A stretch of 64,000 nucleotides of DNA, from positions 1 through 64,000 of the forward strand of contig CAZQSF010000003.1 in assembly GCA_964595955.1 (NCBI GenBank). The letters run 5' to 3'. Shown here in pieces: positions 33,621 to 42,314 of the stretch. Within the stretch, counting starts at the first letter, position 1. The number at the start of each line of letters is the position of its first letter. The notes under the pieces are model-generated. The model saw only the letters and a list, made by a program, of their open reading frames with translations. It was not told where the DNA came from and made no database searches. Source of the stretch: JAJDFU01 sp964595955 (GTDB taxonomy: Bacteria; Bacteroidota; Bacteroidia; Chitinophagales; Saprospiraceae). A program made the position numbers and the translations under genes.

Positions 33621-34427
33621 TCACCAGATGGGAACCTCTTCCAGGTGGACCCGTTCGGCATAGAAGAGCTTAGTAGCCGCTTCAAAGGAGGGCGTGTAGT
33701 CGGATACGTAAAACCGGTAGGGCTCGCAGCGAGCCTCATTGAGCAATCCGCGCTGTTCCAGCTTTTCGCGGACCACATCCACCACTACATCCGTGCTGTC
33801 CAGGATGCGGATCGGTCGGTCGTACCACTTGCGAATGTCTTCTTTGATGAGGGGGTAATGGGTACAGGCCAGCAGCAGGGCTTCAATATCGCGCAACACC
33901 GGGTCGGACAAATAGGTGTCCAGCACCACCTTGCTGATGCGGTTGTGCACAAACCCCTCCTCGATCATGGGCACTAGTAGGGGGGTGGCCAGGGCACCAA
34001 CTTTCATTTCCGGCCGTGCGTGCGCCAGCCGGGCCTGATACACCCCCGAGTGGATGGTAGCTTTTGTGCCGATAACGCCTACCTGGCCCATATCCTGTCG
34101 GGCCGTTGCCTCCACCAGCGGATCTACGACATTGACGAACAGGGCCTGCTCCTTGAAAAACTCCAGGAGTACCTCGTAGCCGGCCGAAGAAGCCGAGTTG
34201 CAAGCCACGACGATCATCTTGCAGCCGCGATCCAGCAAGAATTTTGCGATCTTCAGGCAGTAGAAACGGATAGCATCCGCCGATTTGTCGCCGTAGGGCA
34301 AGTGGGCGGTGTCGCCAAAATAAATGAGTCGCTCTTGAGGGAGGGCCCTGGCAATGGCATGGGCGACCGTCAGGCCGCCTATGCCAGAGTCGAAGATCCC
34401 AATGGGATGGGAGGCTGCCGGGTTCAA
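33621..34427 (-). CDS. murI: Glutamate racemase
   Basis: 268 residues. Supplies D-glutamate for peptidoglycan. Two catalytic cysteines: Cys76 in VVACNSAS and Cys188 in LLACTHYPL; FDSGIGGLTV (12-21) and GDTAHLPYG are typical. Start is a TTG at 34427 because no ATG lies before the conserved FDSG; the TTG overlaps the TGA of the ompH gene upstream (TTGA), which suggests translational coupling. Last gene of the ompH-ompH-murI run. Confidence 0.93.
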   Translation of the reverse strand: MNPAASHPIGIFDSGIGGLTVAHAIARALPQERLIYFGDTAHLPYGDKSADAIRFYCLKIAKFLLDRGCKMIVVACNSASSAGYEVLLEFFKEQALFVNVVDPLVEATARQDMGQVGVIGTKATIHSGVYQARLAHARPEMKVGALATPLLVPMIEEGFVHNRISKVVLDTYLSDPVLRDIEALLLACTHYPLIKEDIRKWYDRPIRILDSTDVVVDVVREKLEQRGLLNEARCEPYRFYVSDYTPSFEAATKLFYAERVHLEEVPIW

Positions 34428-34942
34428 TTCGTCAGGCCGAGTTTGGTTTTCACTTCTCCGGTAAGGTTCTGTGAATCCTCGGCATAGAGCAGAATGGTGG
34501 AGTCAAAAACGAACTGAAAGCCCCCTTCCTTGGCTACATCCTGAATAGCTGTATTGACTTCTTCCAGGATGGGTTCCAGCAATTCCTGCCGCTTTTTCTG
34601 AACCTGGGAAACCATATCCTGCTCGAAATCGGCGATTTCCTTCTGCCGCTCTTCCAGTTTTTTCGCTTCCTCTTCCTGCTGTTTGGGAGAGAGCTCTCCC
34701 TGCTCGATCTTCTGCTGAATGACCATGTAGTCTTGCTGCAGCTTCTCAACCATGCCTTGGCCTTTCTTCTGCAACTGCTTTTGCAGGGCATCAAGATTGG
34801 CTTCCGCCTGCTTGACCTGCGGCATGGCTGCCAGCACGGCGTCCGAGTTCACGTAGGCGAATTTTTGCGCCTGTGCGCTGAAAGATGCTCCTAGAATGAG
34901 AAGCGCCGAGAACAGGGCGCCCCAGAGAACCCTCTTTTTCAT
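34424..34942 (-). CDS. OmpH/Skp-family periplasmic chaperone
   Basis: 172 residues. Signal peptide 1-22 (ending SFSAQA), then KFAYVNSDAVLAAMPQ and a long coiled coil (about 45-125) typical of Skp prongs, ending in a beta strand. Skp-like proteins hold unfolded outer membrane proteins in the periplasm. Start at 34942 by signal peptide. Second of two adjacent paralogues; its TGA overlaps the murI start. Confidence 0.9.
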   Translation of the reverse strand: MKKRVLWGALFSALLILGASFSAQAQKFAYVNSDAVLAAMPQVKQAEANLDALQKQLQKKGQGMVEKLQQDYMVIQQKIEQGELSPKQQEEEAKKLEERQKEIADFEQDMVSQVQKKRQELLEPILEEVNTAIQDVAKEGGFQFVFDSTILLYAEDSQNLTGEVKTKLGLTN

Positions 34943-35025
34943 AATGATGCGTATTTGATCGAATAAAAGATGGGTTAAGTTGTTCTTGTCCAAATGCGGC
35001 GGCGAAATTACGTCTTTTCAACCGC

Positions 35026-35544
35026 TTATTTCACTTTTCGAATGATATCTTCCGTTTTGTCATACTCGGAATTGGAGTAGATCATGCCGGCACTGCCCGA
35101 CTTGTCGAAGATAAAATCGAAGCCCCGTTCCTCGGCATATTCTTCGATCGCCGAATAAACGCGGTCCTGAATGGGTTGCACCAACTCGCGCCGGCGCTTG
35201 AAGAGATCGCCTTCCGGACCGAAGCGCTTTTTCTGCAGGTCCCGAACCTGCTGTTCGCGATTCATGATCTCTTCTTCCTTCTGCCGGCGCGCCTCGTCGC
35301 TCATCAACACCTGCTCCACCTGGTATTCGTTGTACAGGCCTTTGATCTTGTCGTATTCCTGATTGATCTCCTGGCGCCAGGCCTGGGCAATGCGATCGAT
35401 CTCTTCCTGGGCTTTCTGGTAAGCCGGGATTTCCCCCAGGACCTTCTGGATATCTACAAAGGCGATGCGCTGGGCGTCGGCCGTGAAGGTCAGGCCGGCG
35501 GTGAGTACCAGGAGCAAAAAGGTCTTTTTCAAAAGTGCTTTCAT
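35026..35544 (-). CDS. OmpH/Skp-family periplasmic chaperone, first copy
   Basis: 172 residues. Signal peptide 1-24 (ending FTADA), QRIAFVDIQKVLGEIPAYQKAQ, coiled coil about 40-125, C-terminal part FDFIFDKSGSAGMIYSNSEYD. Same layout as the next gene. In Bacteroidota such pairs commonly follow bamA; bamA is not here, the divergent gene is hutH. A promoter box lies at 35605. Confidence 0.9.
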   Translation of the reverse strand: MKALLKKTFLLLVLTAGLTFTADAQRIAFVDIQKVLGEIPAYQKAQEEIDRIAQAWRQEINQEYDKIKGLYNEYQVEQVLMSDEARRQKEEEIMNREQQVRDLQKKRFGPEGDLFKRRRELVQPIQDRVYSAIEEYAEERGFDFIFDKSGSAGMIYSNSEYDKTEDIIRKVK

Positions 35545-35604
35545 CGTTGCGTTCAGTTTGGTGAGCATTTAGCCGTATCAGCCCGGACTGTCTCCGGATA
35601 CGGT

Positions 35605-35612
35605 CAAAAGTA
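35605..35612 (-). promoter_or_regulatory. -7 box of the ompH-ompH-murI operon
   Basis: On the minus strand TACTTTTG, a full match to TAnnTTTG, about 60 nt before the first ompH start. Confidence 0.5.
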
Positions 35613-35755
35613 AGGATTCCCTTGCCTAAAGAGAGCCCGGGCTCTTGCTCTGCGTTTGATGCCCTTGCGATTTAACGCAAGTTTAACGGGCTGGCGATTG
35701 CTTCGGTCGGTTGGCGTTTGAACCCTTATTTTGGCAGGCGAAAGAAACTTGGCCC

Positions 35756-37276
35756 ATGACTGCACCTCATCTTCTGGACCCCGACCGACCGCTGCAATTG
35801 GAAGACCTGGCACCCGTACTCGACGGATCGGTCGAACTGGCCCTCCCGCCAACGGCTTCCGATCGGGTTCGGCAATGCAGGAAATACCTGGATGAAAAGC
35901 TGAGTCAATCCGACCATTTGTACTACGGCATCAATACGGGTTTCGGCGCCCTGTGCAACATACGCATTTCGGCAGCCGAGACGGAAGCCCTTCAGCACAA
36001 CCTGGTCCGGTCGCATGCCTGTGGCCTGGGGGAGCAGGTTCCTCTTCCGCTGGTTCGTCTCATGCTGGTGCTGAAGATCCGAAGCCTGGTGCAGGGCTAC
36101 TCCGGCGTTCGTTTGGCCTTGGTCCGGCGTCTGCTCGACTTTTACAATGCCGATCTGCTCCCCGTGGTGTATGAACTGGGTTCCCTGGGGGCTTCGGGTG
36201 ACCTGGCGCCCCTGGCTCATCTCAGCCTGCCTGTACTCGGCCAGGGCGAGGTCTTCCTCAAGGGCGAGCGGATGGAGACCCGGGATGCCCTTCGCAAACT
36301 AGGCATGGCCCCGCTACCCCTTCGCTCCAAGGAGGGCCTGGCCCTCCTCAACGGCACTCAGTTCTCCTCTGCCTATACCGTGTGGAGCCTACTGAAGGCC
36401 CGCTATCTCTGGCAACTGGCCCACGTTTCGGCAGCTCTTTCGCTCGATGCCTTCGATTGCAGTGCGGCTCCTTTTCAGCCGCAGCTCCAGCGCATTCGCC
36501 CGCACTGGGGCCAGGGCATTTCAGCTGCAAGGATCCGGAAGTGGCTGGAGGGCTCCGAACTGCTGCATCGCAGCAAGCCTTATGTACAGGACCCCTATGC
36601 CTTTCGCTGTATTCCGCAGGTGCACGGGGCTACCGGCGATGCGCTTCGCCATGTAGAAGCCGTTGCGGTCGAGGAGATCAATGCCGTCACGGACAACCCC
36701 AACATTTTTCCGGAGGAGGATCTCATTCTCTCCGGCGGGAATTTTCATGCCCAGGCCCTTGCCCTTCCTCTGGATTACCTCAGCATAGCCCTGGCCGAAC
36801 TGGGCAGCATCTCCGAGCGGCGCACCTATCAGCTGCTCTCCGGCACTCGCGACCTGCCCGCTTTCCTCACCCCCCAGGCCGGCCTGCATTCCGGCCTGAT
36901 GATCCCTCAGTACACGGCCGCGGCCATGGTGAGCCAAAACAAACAGCTCTGCCACCCGGCTTCCGTAGATTCCATTGTGACCAGCAACGGGCAGGAAGAC
37001 CATGTGAGCATGGCTGCCAACGGCGCTACCCGCACCCGGCGGGTCGTTCAAAATGTAGAGCGCATTCTCGCCATCGAGTGGATGACGGCAGCCCAGGCTA
37101 TGGCATTTCGCCGCCCGGCTCAGACCTCCCCTGCCCTGGAGGCCTTGCTGGGCCGGTTTCGCGAACGGGTCAGCTTCCTGGATCAGGATCGCATTCTTCA
37201 TACCGACATCCAAAGCACCCTGCATTTTTTGCGCGACCAACCCGAGCTTCGCGGCATACCGCTGGCTGCCCAATGA
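35756..37276 (+). CDS. hutH: Histidine ammonia-lyase
   Basis: 506 residues, family length. Deaminates histidine to urocanate using the self-made MIO group from Ala146-Ser147-Gly148 (GSLGASGDLAPLAH). His87 in LVRSHACG is in the histidine-selecting position of this family, against tyrosine or phenylalanine ammonia-lyases. YGINTGFGALCN (57-68) is typical. The ATG at 35756 is used. No other hut genes are near; the M48 gene follows with an ATGA junction at 37273. Confidence 0.92.
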   Translation: MTAPHLLDPDRPLQLEDLAPVLDGSVELALPPTASDRVRQCRKYLDEKLSQSDHLYYGINTGFGALCNIRISAAETEALQHNLVRSHACGLGEQVPLPLVRLMLVLKIRSLVQGYSGVRLALVRRLLDFYNADLLPVVYELGSLGASGDLAPLAHLSLPVLGQGEVFLKGERMETRDALRKLGMAPLPLRSKEGLALLNGTQFSSAYTVWSLLKARYLWQLAHVSAALSLDAFDCSAAPFQPQLQRIRPHWGQGISAARIRKWLEGSELLHRSKPYVQDPYAFRCIPQVHGATGDALRHVEAVAVEEINAVTDNPNIFPEEDLILSGGNFHAQALALPLDYLSIALAELGSISERRTYQLLSGTRDLPAFLTPQAGLHSGLMIPQYTAAAMVSQNKQLCHPASVDSIVTSNGQEDHVSMAANGATRTRRVVQNVERILAIEWMTAAQAMAFRRPAQTSPALEALLGRFRERVSFLDQDRILHTDIQSTLHFLRDQPELRGIPLAAQ

Positions 37277-37302
37277 TCGTTTTTACCCCAAACAGGAGAA
37301 AT

Positions 37303-38094
37303 ATGTCCGCCCGTCTTCCCCGGCTATTCATCTTTTTGTTGGTAGTTGCCCTGCCGGCCTGCTCGCCCACTCGGGGCGGGTTCAACTTCTTTTCGCTGGA
37401 ACAGGACAAAAAACTGGGGGCTCAGGTGAAAGCCCAAGTCGAACAGCAATACCCCATAATGCCGGAACGGGGCAACGAGGAATTGTACCGCTATGTGCGG
37501 CAGGTGCGCGACAACATCCTCAACTCGGGCAAGGTGCCCAATCGCAATGCGTTTACCTGGGAGGTCAAGATTATAGACGACCTGGAAACCCTGAACGCCT
37601 TTGTCACGCCCGGCGGTTACATCTATGTCTTTTCCGGCCTCATCCGCTTTCTGGATTCGGAAGACCAATTGGCCGGCGTGCTGGGGCACGAAATCGCTCA
37701 TGCGGCCTTGCGCCACTCCACCCGCCAGCTTTCCAAAGTGTACAGCACCTCCTTTGTAGCTTCCGTCGGGGCGGGCGCAGTGGGTATGGATCCCAATGCA
37801 GTAAGCGAGTTGGCAACCGGCTTGCTGTCCCTCTCCTTCAGCCGGGGGCATGAGACCGAAGCCGATAAGTACTCCGTGATCTTTTTGTGTGAAACGCCTT
37901 ACCGGGCGGCGGGGGCTGCCGGCTTTTTCCGGAAAATCGAAGGGCAGGCCTCCACGCCGTCTTTTCTGAGTACGCACCCCAATCCCGGCAACCGGGTAGA
38001 AAAGATCGAAGCCCAGGCCGAAGAGCTCGGCTGCCGCGGTCAGGAGCGAAACGAAAAGGACTACCAACGCATCAAGGCCTTGCTGGAGCCCTAG
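37303..38094 (+). CDS. M48-family metalloprotease lipoprotein
   Basis: 263 residues. Lipobox LPAC (Cys20) predicts a lipoprotein. Zinc motif HEIAH (His129, Glu130, His133) with the third ligand in GHETEADKYS. Related to BepA/YcaL-type proteases that police outer membrane assembly. The start at 37303 is preferred for the lipoprotein signal; an ATG at 37273 overlapping the hutH stop would add 10 polar residues. Convergent with the CBS gene. Confidence 0.88.
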   Translation: MSARLPRLFIFLLVVALPACSPTRGGFNFFSLEQDKKLGAQVKAQVEQQYPIMPERGNEELYRYVRQVRDNILNSGKVPNRNAFTWEVKIIDDLETLNAFVTPGGYIYVFSGLIRFLDSEDQLAGVLGHEIAHAALRHSTRQLSKVYSTSFVASVGAGAVGMDPNAVSELATGLLSLSFSRGHETEADKYSVIFLCETPYRAAGAAGFFRKIEGQASTPSFLSTHPNPGNRVEKIEAQAEELGCRGQERNEKDYQRIKALLEP

Positions 38095-38121
38095 CCAAGA
38101 GGGAAGCAGGCCCGTCGGGCA

Positions 38122-38538
38122 TCAGTCGGTGGCTAACTGGCGAATCAGGTCAAAGGTGGTGATGATGCCTCTGAGTTCATCGTTTTCAACTACGGGCACG
38201 GCATGGAAGCGGTTTTGGAGGAGCAAATTCACAACCTTCCGCAAACTGTCTTTAGGTTTGACGAAGATGAGGTCGCGCGTCATGATCTCATCTACCCGGA
38301 AAGCTCGAAGCCGGGCTTCATTGATGAAGCGGTCTTCTTTGCTCTGGGTGTAGCCGCGGAGAAAATGCAACATATCCGATTTGCTTACCAAGCCCACAAT
38401 AGCTTTGCCCTCTACCACCGGGAGGTGATGAATGTGCTTGCTGTCAAAGAGTTCCTTCGCCCGCTCCAAATTGTCTTCCGGATCCAGGCAAATGACGTCT
38501 TTGATCATATATTGTTCCACAGCGGCATCGAGATTCAT
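38122..38538 (-). CDS. CBS-domain protein
   Basis: 138 residues, almost only two CBS motifs in tandem (about 8-62 and 78-136). Such pairs bind adenine nucleotides and sense energy state; stand-alone versions have no known target. VEGKAIVGLVSKSDML and VENDELRGIITTFDLI are the characteristic ends of the two motifs. Its leader contains a dyad GTCGGCTA/TAGCCGAC (38576-38583, 38623-38630). Confidence 0.88.
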   Translation of the reverse strand: MNLDAAVEQYMIKDVICLDPEDNLERAKELFDSKHIHHLPVVEGKAIVGLVSKSDMLHFLRGYTQSKEDRFINEARLRAFRVDEIMTRDLIFVKPKDSLRKVVNLLLQNRFHAVPVVENDELRGIITTFDLIRQLATD

Positions 38539-38717
38539 AGGTGGTGCGTTTTGCGGAAAAATAACGAAAAGTACGGTCGGCTACAACGGCTGCTCAGAAA
38601 CCTTCCAAACGGGTTCAGTGAATAGCCGACCACATTTAATAGTAAGGTAAAACAAAAATCACGGCTCCTTAACATCCATAGGGTTGATTTGGGGTTTCAC
38701 CTTAAAAACCAGAATTT

Positions 38718-40760
38718 ATGAAAAATGCGCTAGTTTTTCTGGGGGCTATGCTCTTTGGCCTCGTGATGTCCGGCCAGTCCGGCAGCACCCTTTTTCACGA
38801 GGACAAGGTATCCGGCCGGGACGGCTCCACCTTCCTGAACCCCGACTGGGCCCCGTTTTACCACGGCGTGGCTTCCGGCGATCCGCTGGAGGATCGCGTG
38901 ATCATCTGGACGCGGGTCACTCCCGGAGATATGAACAGCGAACCCGTGCCGGTAAGCTGGCGGGTCGCTACGGACGTCGACCTCCAAAATGTGGTTGCCA
39001 GCGGCGATACCACTACCAATGCCGATCGCGATTACACGGTAAAGGTGGACGTGACCGGACTGGAGCCGGGACGTACGTACTATTATGGCTTCACAGCACT
39101 GGATAAGAACTCCCTGACCGGCAAGACGAAAACTACGCCCACCGGCGACCAGGCCACCCACCTGAAGTTCGGCGTGGTATCCTGCAACAATTTCGAGCAC
39201 GGCTATTTCAACGCCTTCCAGCGCCTGGCCGAACGCACAGATCTGGACGCCGTCATTCACCTGGGCGACTACATCTACGAACAACAGGCCCGACAGTACG
39301 GCGACAGCGAACTCTGGGACGAGGAGCGGGTCATCGAGCCGGAGGAAGAAGTACTCACTCTGGAGCAGTATCGCACCCGCTACAGCACGTACCGTCTGGA
39401 TACCATGATGGCGCGCGTGCATCAGCAGCACCCCTTTATCACCGTATGGGACGATCACGAAAGCGCCAACGATGCCTGGAAGGGCGGCGCGCAAGCTCAT
39501 AACCCGGATACGGAAGGCCCCTGGGAGGACCGCCTGGCCGTGGCCAAGCAGGTGTATTTCGAATGGCTGCCCATACGCGACTACAGCGGACAGGATGTGT
39601 TTCGAAAGATCTTCTACGGCGATCTCGTAGACCTCATCATGCTGGATACCCGCATCACGGGCCGCGAACAGCAGATCAACGATATCAACAACCCGGATCT
39701 TCAAAGCCCGGATCGCACGATCCTGGGCAGCAGCCAAAAACAGTGGCTGAAAGATCAACTCACGGCAAGCACGGCCAAGTGGAAGATCCTGGGCCAGCAG
39801 GTCATCTTTGTGCCTTTCGAGTTTGGCTGGGCCGCCGCCTTCGACCCCTCTGGTAACTCCACTTACGACCTCCTGGAAAGTACTTTCCTGGATATCTGGG
39901 ACGGCTACCCGGCCGAACGTCAGGAAATCGTGGATTTTATCACCGAGAACGACATCGACAATGTGGTGATCCTCACCGGCGATTTTCACACGACCTTCGC
40001 CTTTGACGTGACCACTACGCCCAACGAGTCGACCGTAACAGGTCCCACAACGGTTACCTACGACCCCAGCCCCAACTACGATCCGGATACCGGCGGCGGA
40101 TCAGTGGCCGTGGAGTTCGCCACCCCTTCCGTGTCTTCGGCCAATTTTGACGAGAACCTGGGCGATGAAGCCCTGGCCTCCCTGGTGGAATCGCTCATCA
40201 ATCAGAACATTCCCGGGGTAGGCAACCCCAACCCGCACATGAAGTATACCCAGCTCACCGATCACGGCTACTACATCCTGGACGTGAAAGCGGACAGCGT
40301 GCAGGCCAATTTTTACTTCTCGCCCATAGGTGAAGTGGCTGGCTCCGATACGGAAACCTTCGGCGAGGCCTGGTATGCCCGGGACGGACAAAGCTACCTG
40401 CGCCCGGCTGCTGGCGAATCGGCACCGAAAGAGGTGCAGGATACCCCAGCCCCCAACGATCCGCCCATGATTACCAGCACACAGAAGATCGCCCCGGCCT
40501 CCGGCGCCGTCCTGGCCGTATATCCCAACCCCTTTGCGGAAGTCAGCACGCTGCACTATTCGGTCGCCGAAAAAGCGGATGTGCGCATTGAGCTGTTCAA
40601 TTCCCAGGGCCAGCGGGTGCGCCAGCTGGTGGAGGAAACCCTGCCGGCCGGAGTGTACACGCTGGAGATGCAAGCCGGCGACTTGCCGGCCGGCACCTAC
40701 ATCTACCGGATTGCCATCGGCAAGTCCGTTCAGGAAGCTCAGGTGGTACTGAAGCGGTAG
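38718..40760 (+). CDS. PhoD-family alkaline phosphatase with type IX sorting domain
   Basis: 680 residues. Signal peptide (about 1-20), PhoD N-terminal beta domain starting FYHGVASGDPLEDRVIIWTR, metallophosphatase domain with VVSCNNFEHGYFNAF, HLGDYIYE, WDDHESANDAW and ILTGDFHTTFAF, then a type A sorting domain (about 600-680, VYPNPFAEVSTLHYS to the C-terminal KR). Calcium/iron-dependent release of phosphate from esters outside the cell; exported by the type IX system. Stands alone, 179 nt after the divergent CBS gene. Confidence 0.93.
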   Translation: MKNALVFLGAMLFGLVMSGQSGSTLFHEDKVSGRDGSTFLNPDWAPFYHGVASGDPLEDRVIIWTRVTPGDMNSEPVPVSWRVATDVDLQNVVASGDTTTNADRDYTVKVDVTGLEPGRTYYYGFTALDKNSLTGKTKTTPTGDQATHLKFGVVSCNNFEHGYFNAFQRLAERTDLDAVIHLGDYIYEQQARQYGDSELWDEERVIEPEEEVLTLEQYRTRYSTYRLDTMMARVHQQHPFITVWDDHESANDAWKGGAQAHNPDTEGPWEDRLAVAKQVYFEWLPIRDYSGQDVFRKIFYGDLVDLIMLDTRITGREQQINDINNPDLQSPDRTILGSSQKQWLKDQLTASTAKWKILGQQVIFVPFEFGWAAAFDPSGNSTYDLLESTFLDIWDGYPAERQEIVDFITENDIDNVVILTGDFHTTFAFDVTTTPNESTVTGPTTVTYDPSPNYDPDTGGGSVAVEFATPSVSSANFDENLGDEALASLVESLINQNIPGVGNPNPHMKYTQLTDHGYYILDVKADSVQANFYFSPIGEVAGSDTETFGEAWYARDGQSYLRPAAGESAPKEVQDTPAPNDPPMITSTQKIAPASGAVLAVYPNPFAEVSTLHYSVAEKADVRIELFNSQGQRVRQLVEETLPAGVYTLEMQAGDLPAGTYIYRIAIGKSVQEAQVVLKR

Positions 40761-40796
40761 GTCGCTTCGCCAGGCAGACAGATGAAAAGTAAGGGA

Positions 40797-41936
40797 TCAG
40801 GCAGGGTCGGAAGCTTCCGATTCTGCCTTTTCCTGTTCAAGGCGACGACGGCGGCGTTCGTTGAGCACGTTGCGAAGCCAGTTGGGAATGATGATGACAC
40901 CGGCCAGGAGGTAGGAATAGTAGCTCAGCAGGCGCCAAATGGTGGAAATGGTGGTAGACACCGTGGAGTTGCTGACGTAGTCGGTGAGAAAGCCGTTAAA
41001 AAGGACTTCTACGAAGCCCGCTCCGCCGGGGGTGGGGCTGAAGGCGATGATCACAAACATCGTTTCCAGGCGGGCAAACAGCTTGAATTGCTCCCAAAAG
41101 GCCAGCGGAATACCTTCCACAAAGGCGATGATCAGGCAATTGAGCAAAAGAAAGCGACAGCTCCAGGCCGAAGCGGTAGACAAAAAAGCACCCAGGTGAA
41201 ACGACCATCGCTGCCGCTTGAGCTCACTGGAGGCCAGGATCATATCATTGCCCAGCTCAACGGCTTTTCGCCGCCACTTTTTCAGAAAGGGGATGCTGGT
41301 GAACCCCACCAGGACGCGCTTCATCTGCTGCGGGCTCAGGAAAAGGCCGTAGTAGAAAATCAGGCAGTACGTGGTCATCAGGATGTAGGCAAAGAGGAAG
41401 TAGCTGCCCCAGACGCCCAGGTCGGAAAACTGGCGAAGGTTGGGGCGGATCATGTTGGGCCCGAACAACAGAAAGAGCACCGGCAGGGAGGTAATGAAGA
41501 ACAGGCTGTCGAGCACGACCGTGTAAAGAACGATGGTGGCGGTCTTCGCCGTACTCAGCTTTTCCTGGGCCAGCACAAAAAAAGCCACGGCCGAACCCCC
41601 GACACTGGTGGGCGACACCGCCGAACTGAACTCCCAGATAAAAATGAGCTCGATGCACTTCTTCCAACTGAATTCCCCCTCGGAGAGGATGCGAAGCCGG
41701 GTAGCGTAGGAAACGTGGCGAATCGCGATCAGCAGCACACAGGCCAGGATCCAGAACAACGTATGGCTCGTCCAGTTGATCTTCTGGAATTCCTGGGGGT
41801 CGAACTGGCGCCAGAACAAATACCCCACGCCGGCCAGCCCCAGCAGGACCGGCAGGATAATCCGGCTCATCCGTATGGATCGCAGCGCTTCCTGCTGCTC
41901 CTCTGTAAAGGTGGTATCCAGCGTTTCTTCGTCCAA
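40797..41936 (-). CDS. Lysylphosphatidylglycerol synthase-like transmembrane (flippase-type) protein
   Basis: 379 residues with about eight transmembrane helices, matching the membrane half of MprF/YbhN (UPF0104) without the synthase half. Motifs SPTSVGGSAVAFF and FSPTPGGAGFVEVL are characteristic. Family members are thought to move lipids across the inner membrane; the lipid here is unknown. The C-terminus is strongly basic, then acidic. It lies 37 nt downstream of the convergent phosphatase gene. Confidence 0.85.
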   Translation of the reverse strand: MDEETLDTTFTEEQQEALRSIRMSRIILPVLLGLAGVGYLFWRQFDPQEFQKINWTSHTLFWILACVLLIAIRHVSYATRLRILSEGEFSWKKCIELIFIWEFSSAVSPTSVGGSAVAFFVLAQEKLSTAKTATIVLYTVVLDSLFFITSLPVLFLLFGPNMIRPNLRQFSDLGVWGSYFLFAYILMTTYCLIFYYGLFLSPQQMKRVLVGFTSIPFLKKWRRKAVELGNDMILASSELKRQRWSFHLGAFLSTASAWSCRFLLLNCLIIAFVEGIPLAFWEQFKLFARLETMFVIIAFSPTPGGAGFVEVLFNGFLTDYVSNSTVSTTISTIWRLLSYYSYLLAGVIIIPNWLRNVLNERRRRRLEQEKAESEASDPA

Positions 41937-42066
41937 AGGCCCGCGTTAAATCAGGGGCTAACCTACGCCTAAACTGCCAATTCCCAAACCCCTGTGTTTC
42001 ATTATCCAGAGCCGGGATTGCCAAATTTTGGATATTTTGACGGTGCACAAAATTGAACCGATTGAC

Positions 42067-42312
42067 ATGGAAAGTCTGTTTTTTCGTTTGCTGGTGGGGG
42101 GCTTGGCCGGTTGGCTGGGCGGCAAGGTCATCAGAGGCTCCGGCTACGGGGTCCTCGGCAATATCGTGATCGGCATCGTGGGGGGCGTGATCGGAGGCTA
42201 CCTGTTCGACCTGTTAAGGATCCAAACTACTGGGGGCTTCATCGGCTCGCTCGTCACGGCTTTTGTCGGGGCGGTTCTTTTGCTGTGGCTGATCGGACAA
42301 AGTAAGAAATAG
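42067..42312 (+). CDS. GlsB/YeaQ/YmgE-family small membrane protein
   Basis: 81 residues, three hydrophobic, glycine-rich helices (GGLAGWLGGKVIRGSGYG, NIVIGIVGGVIGGYLFD, GFIGSLVTAFVGAVLLLWL). This is the transglycosylase-associated family, linked to stress response. Its stop is 2 nt before the VWA gene, so both are co-transcribed. Confidence 0.87.
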   Translation: MESLFFRLLVGGLAGWLGGKVIRGSGYGVLGNIVIGIVGGVIGGYLFDLLRIQTTGGFIGSLVTAFVGAVLLLWLIGQSKK

Positions 42313-42314
42313 GC

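Noticed and set aside
36382..37302. 307-codon upstream extension of the M48 protease
   Set aside because: It lies inside hutH in another frame; the lipoprotein signal starts at 37303.
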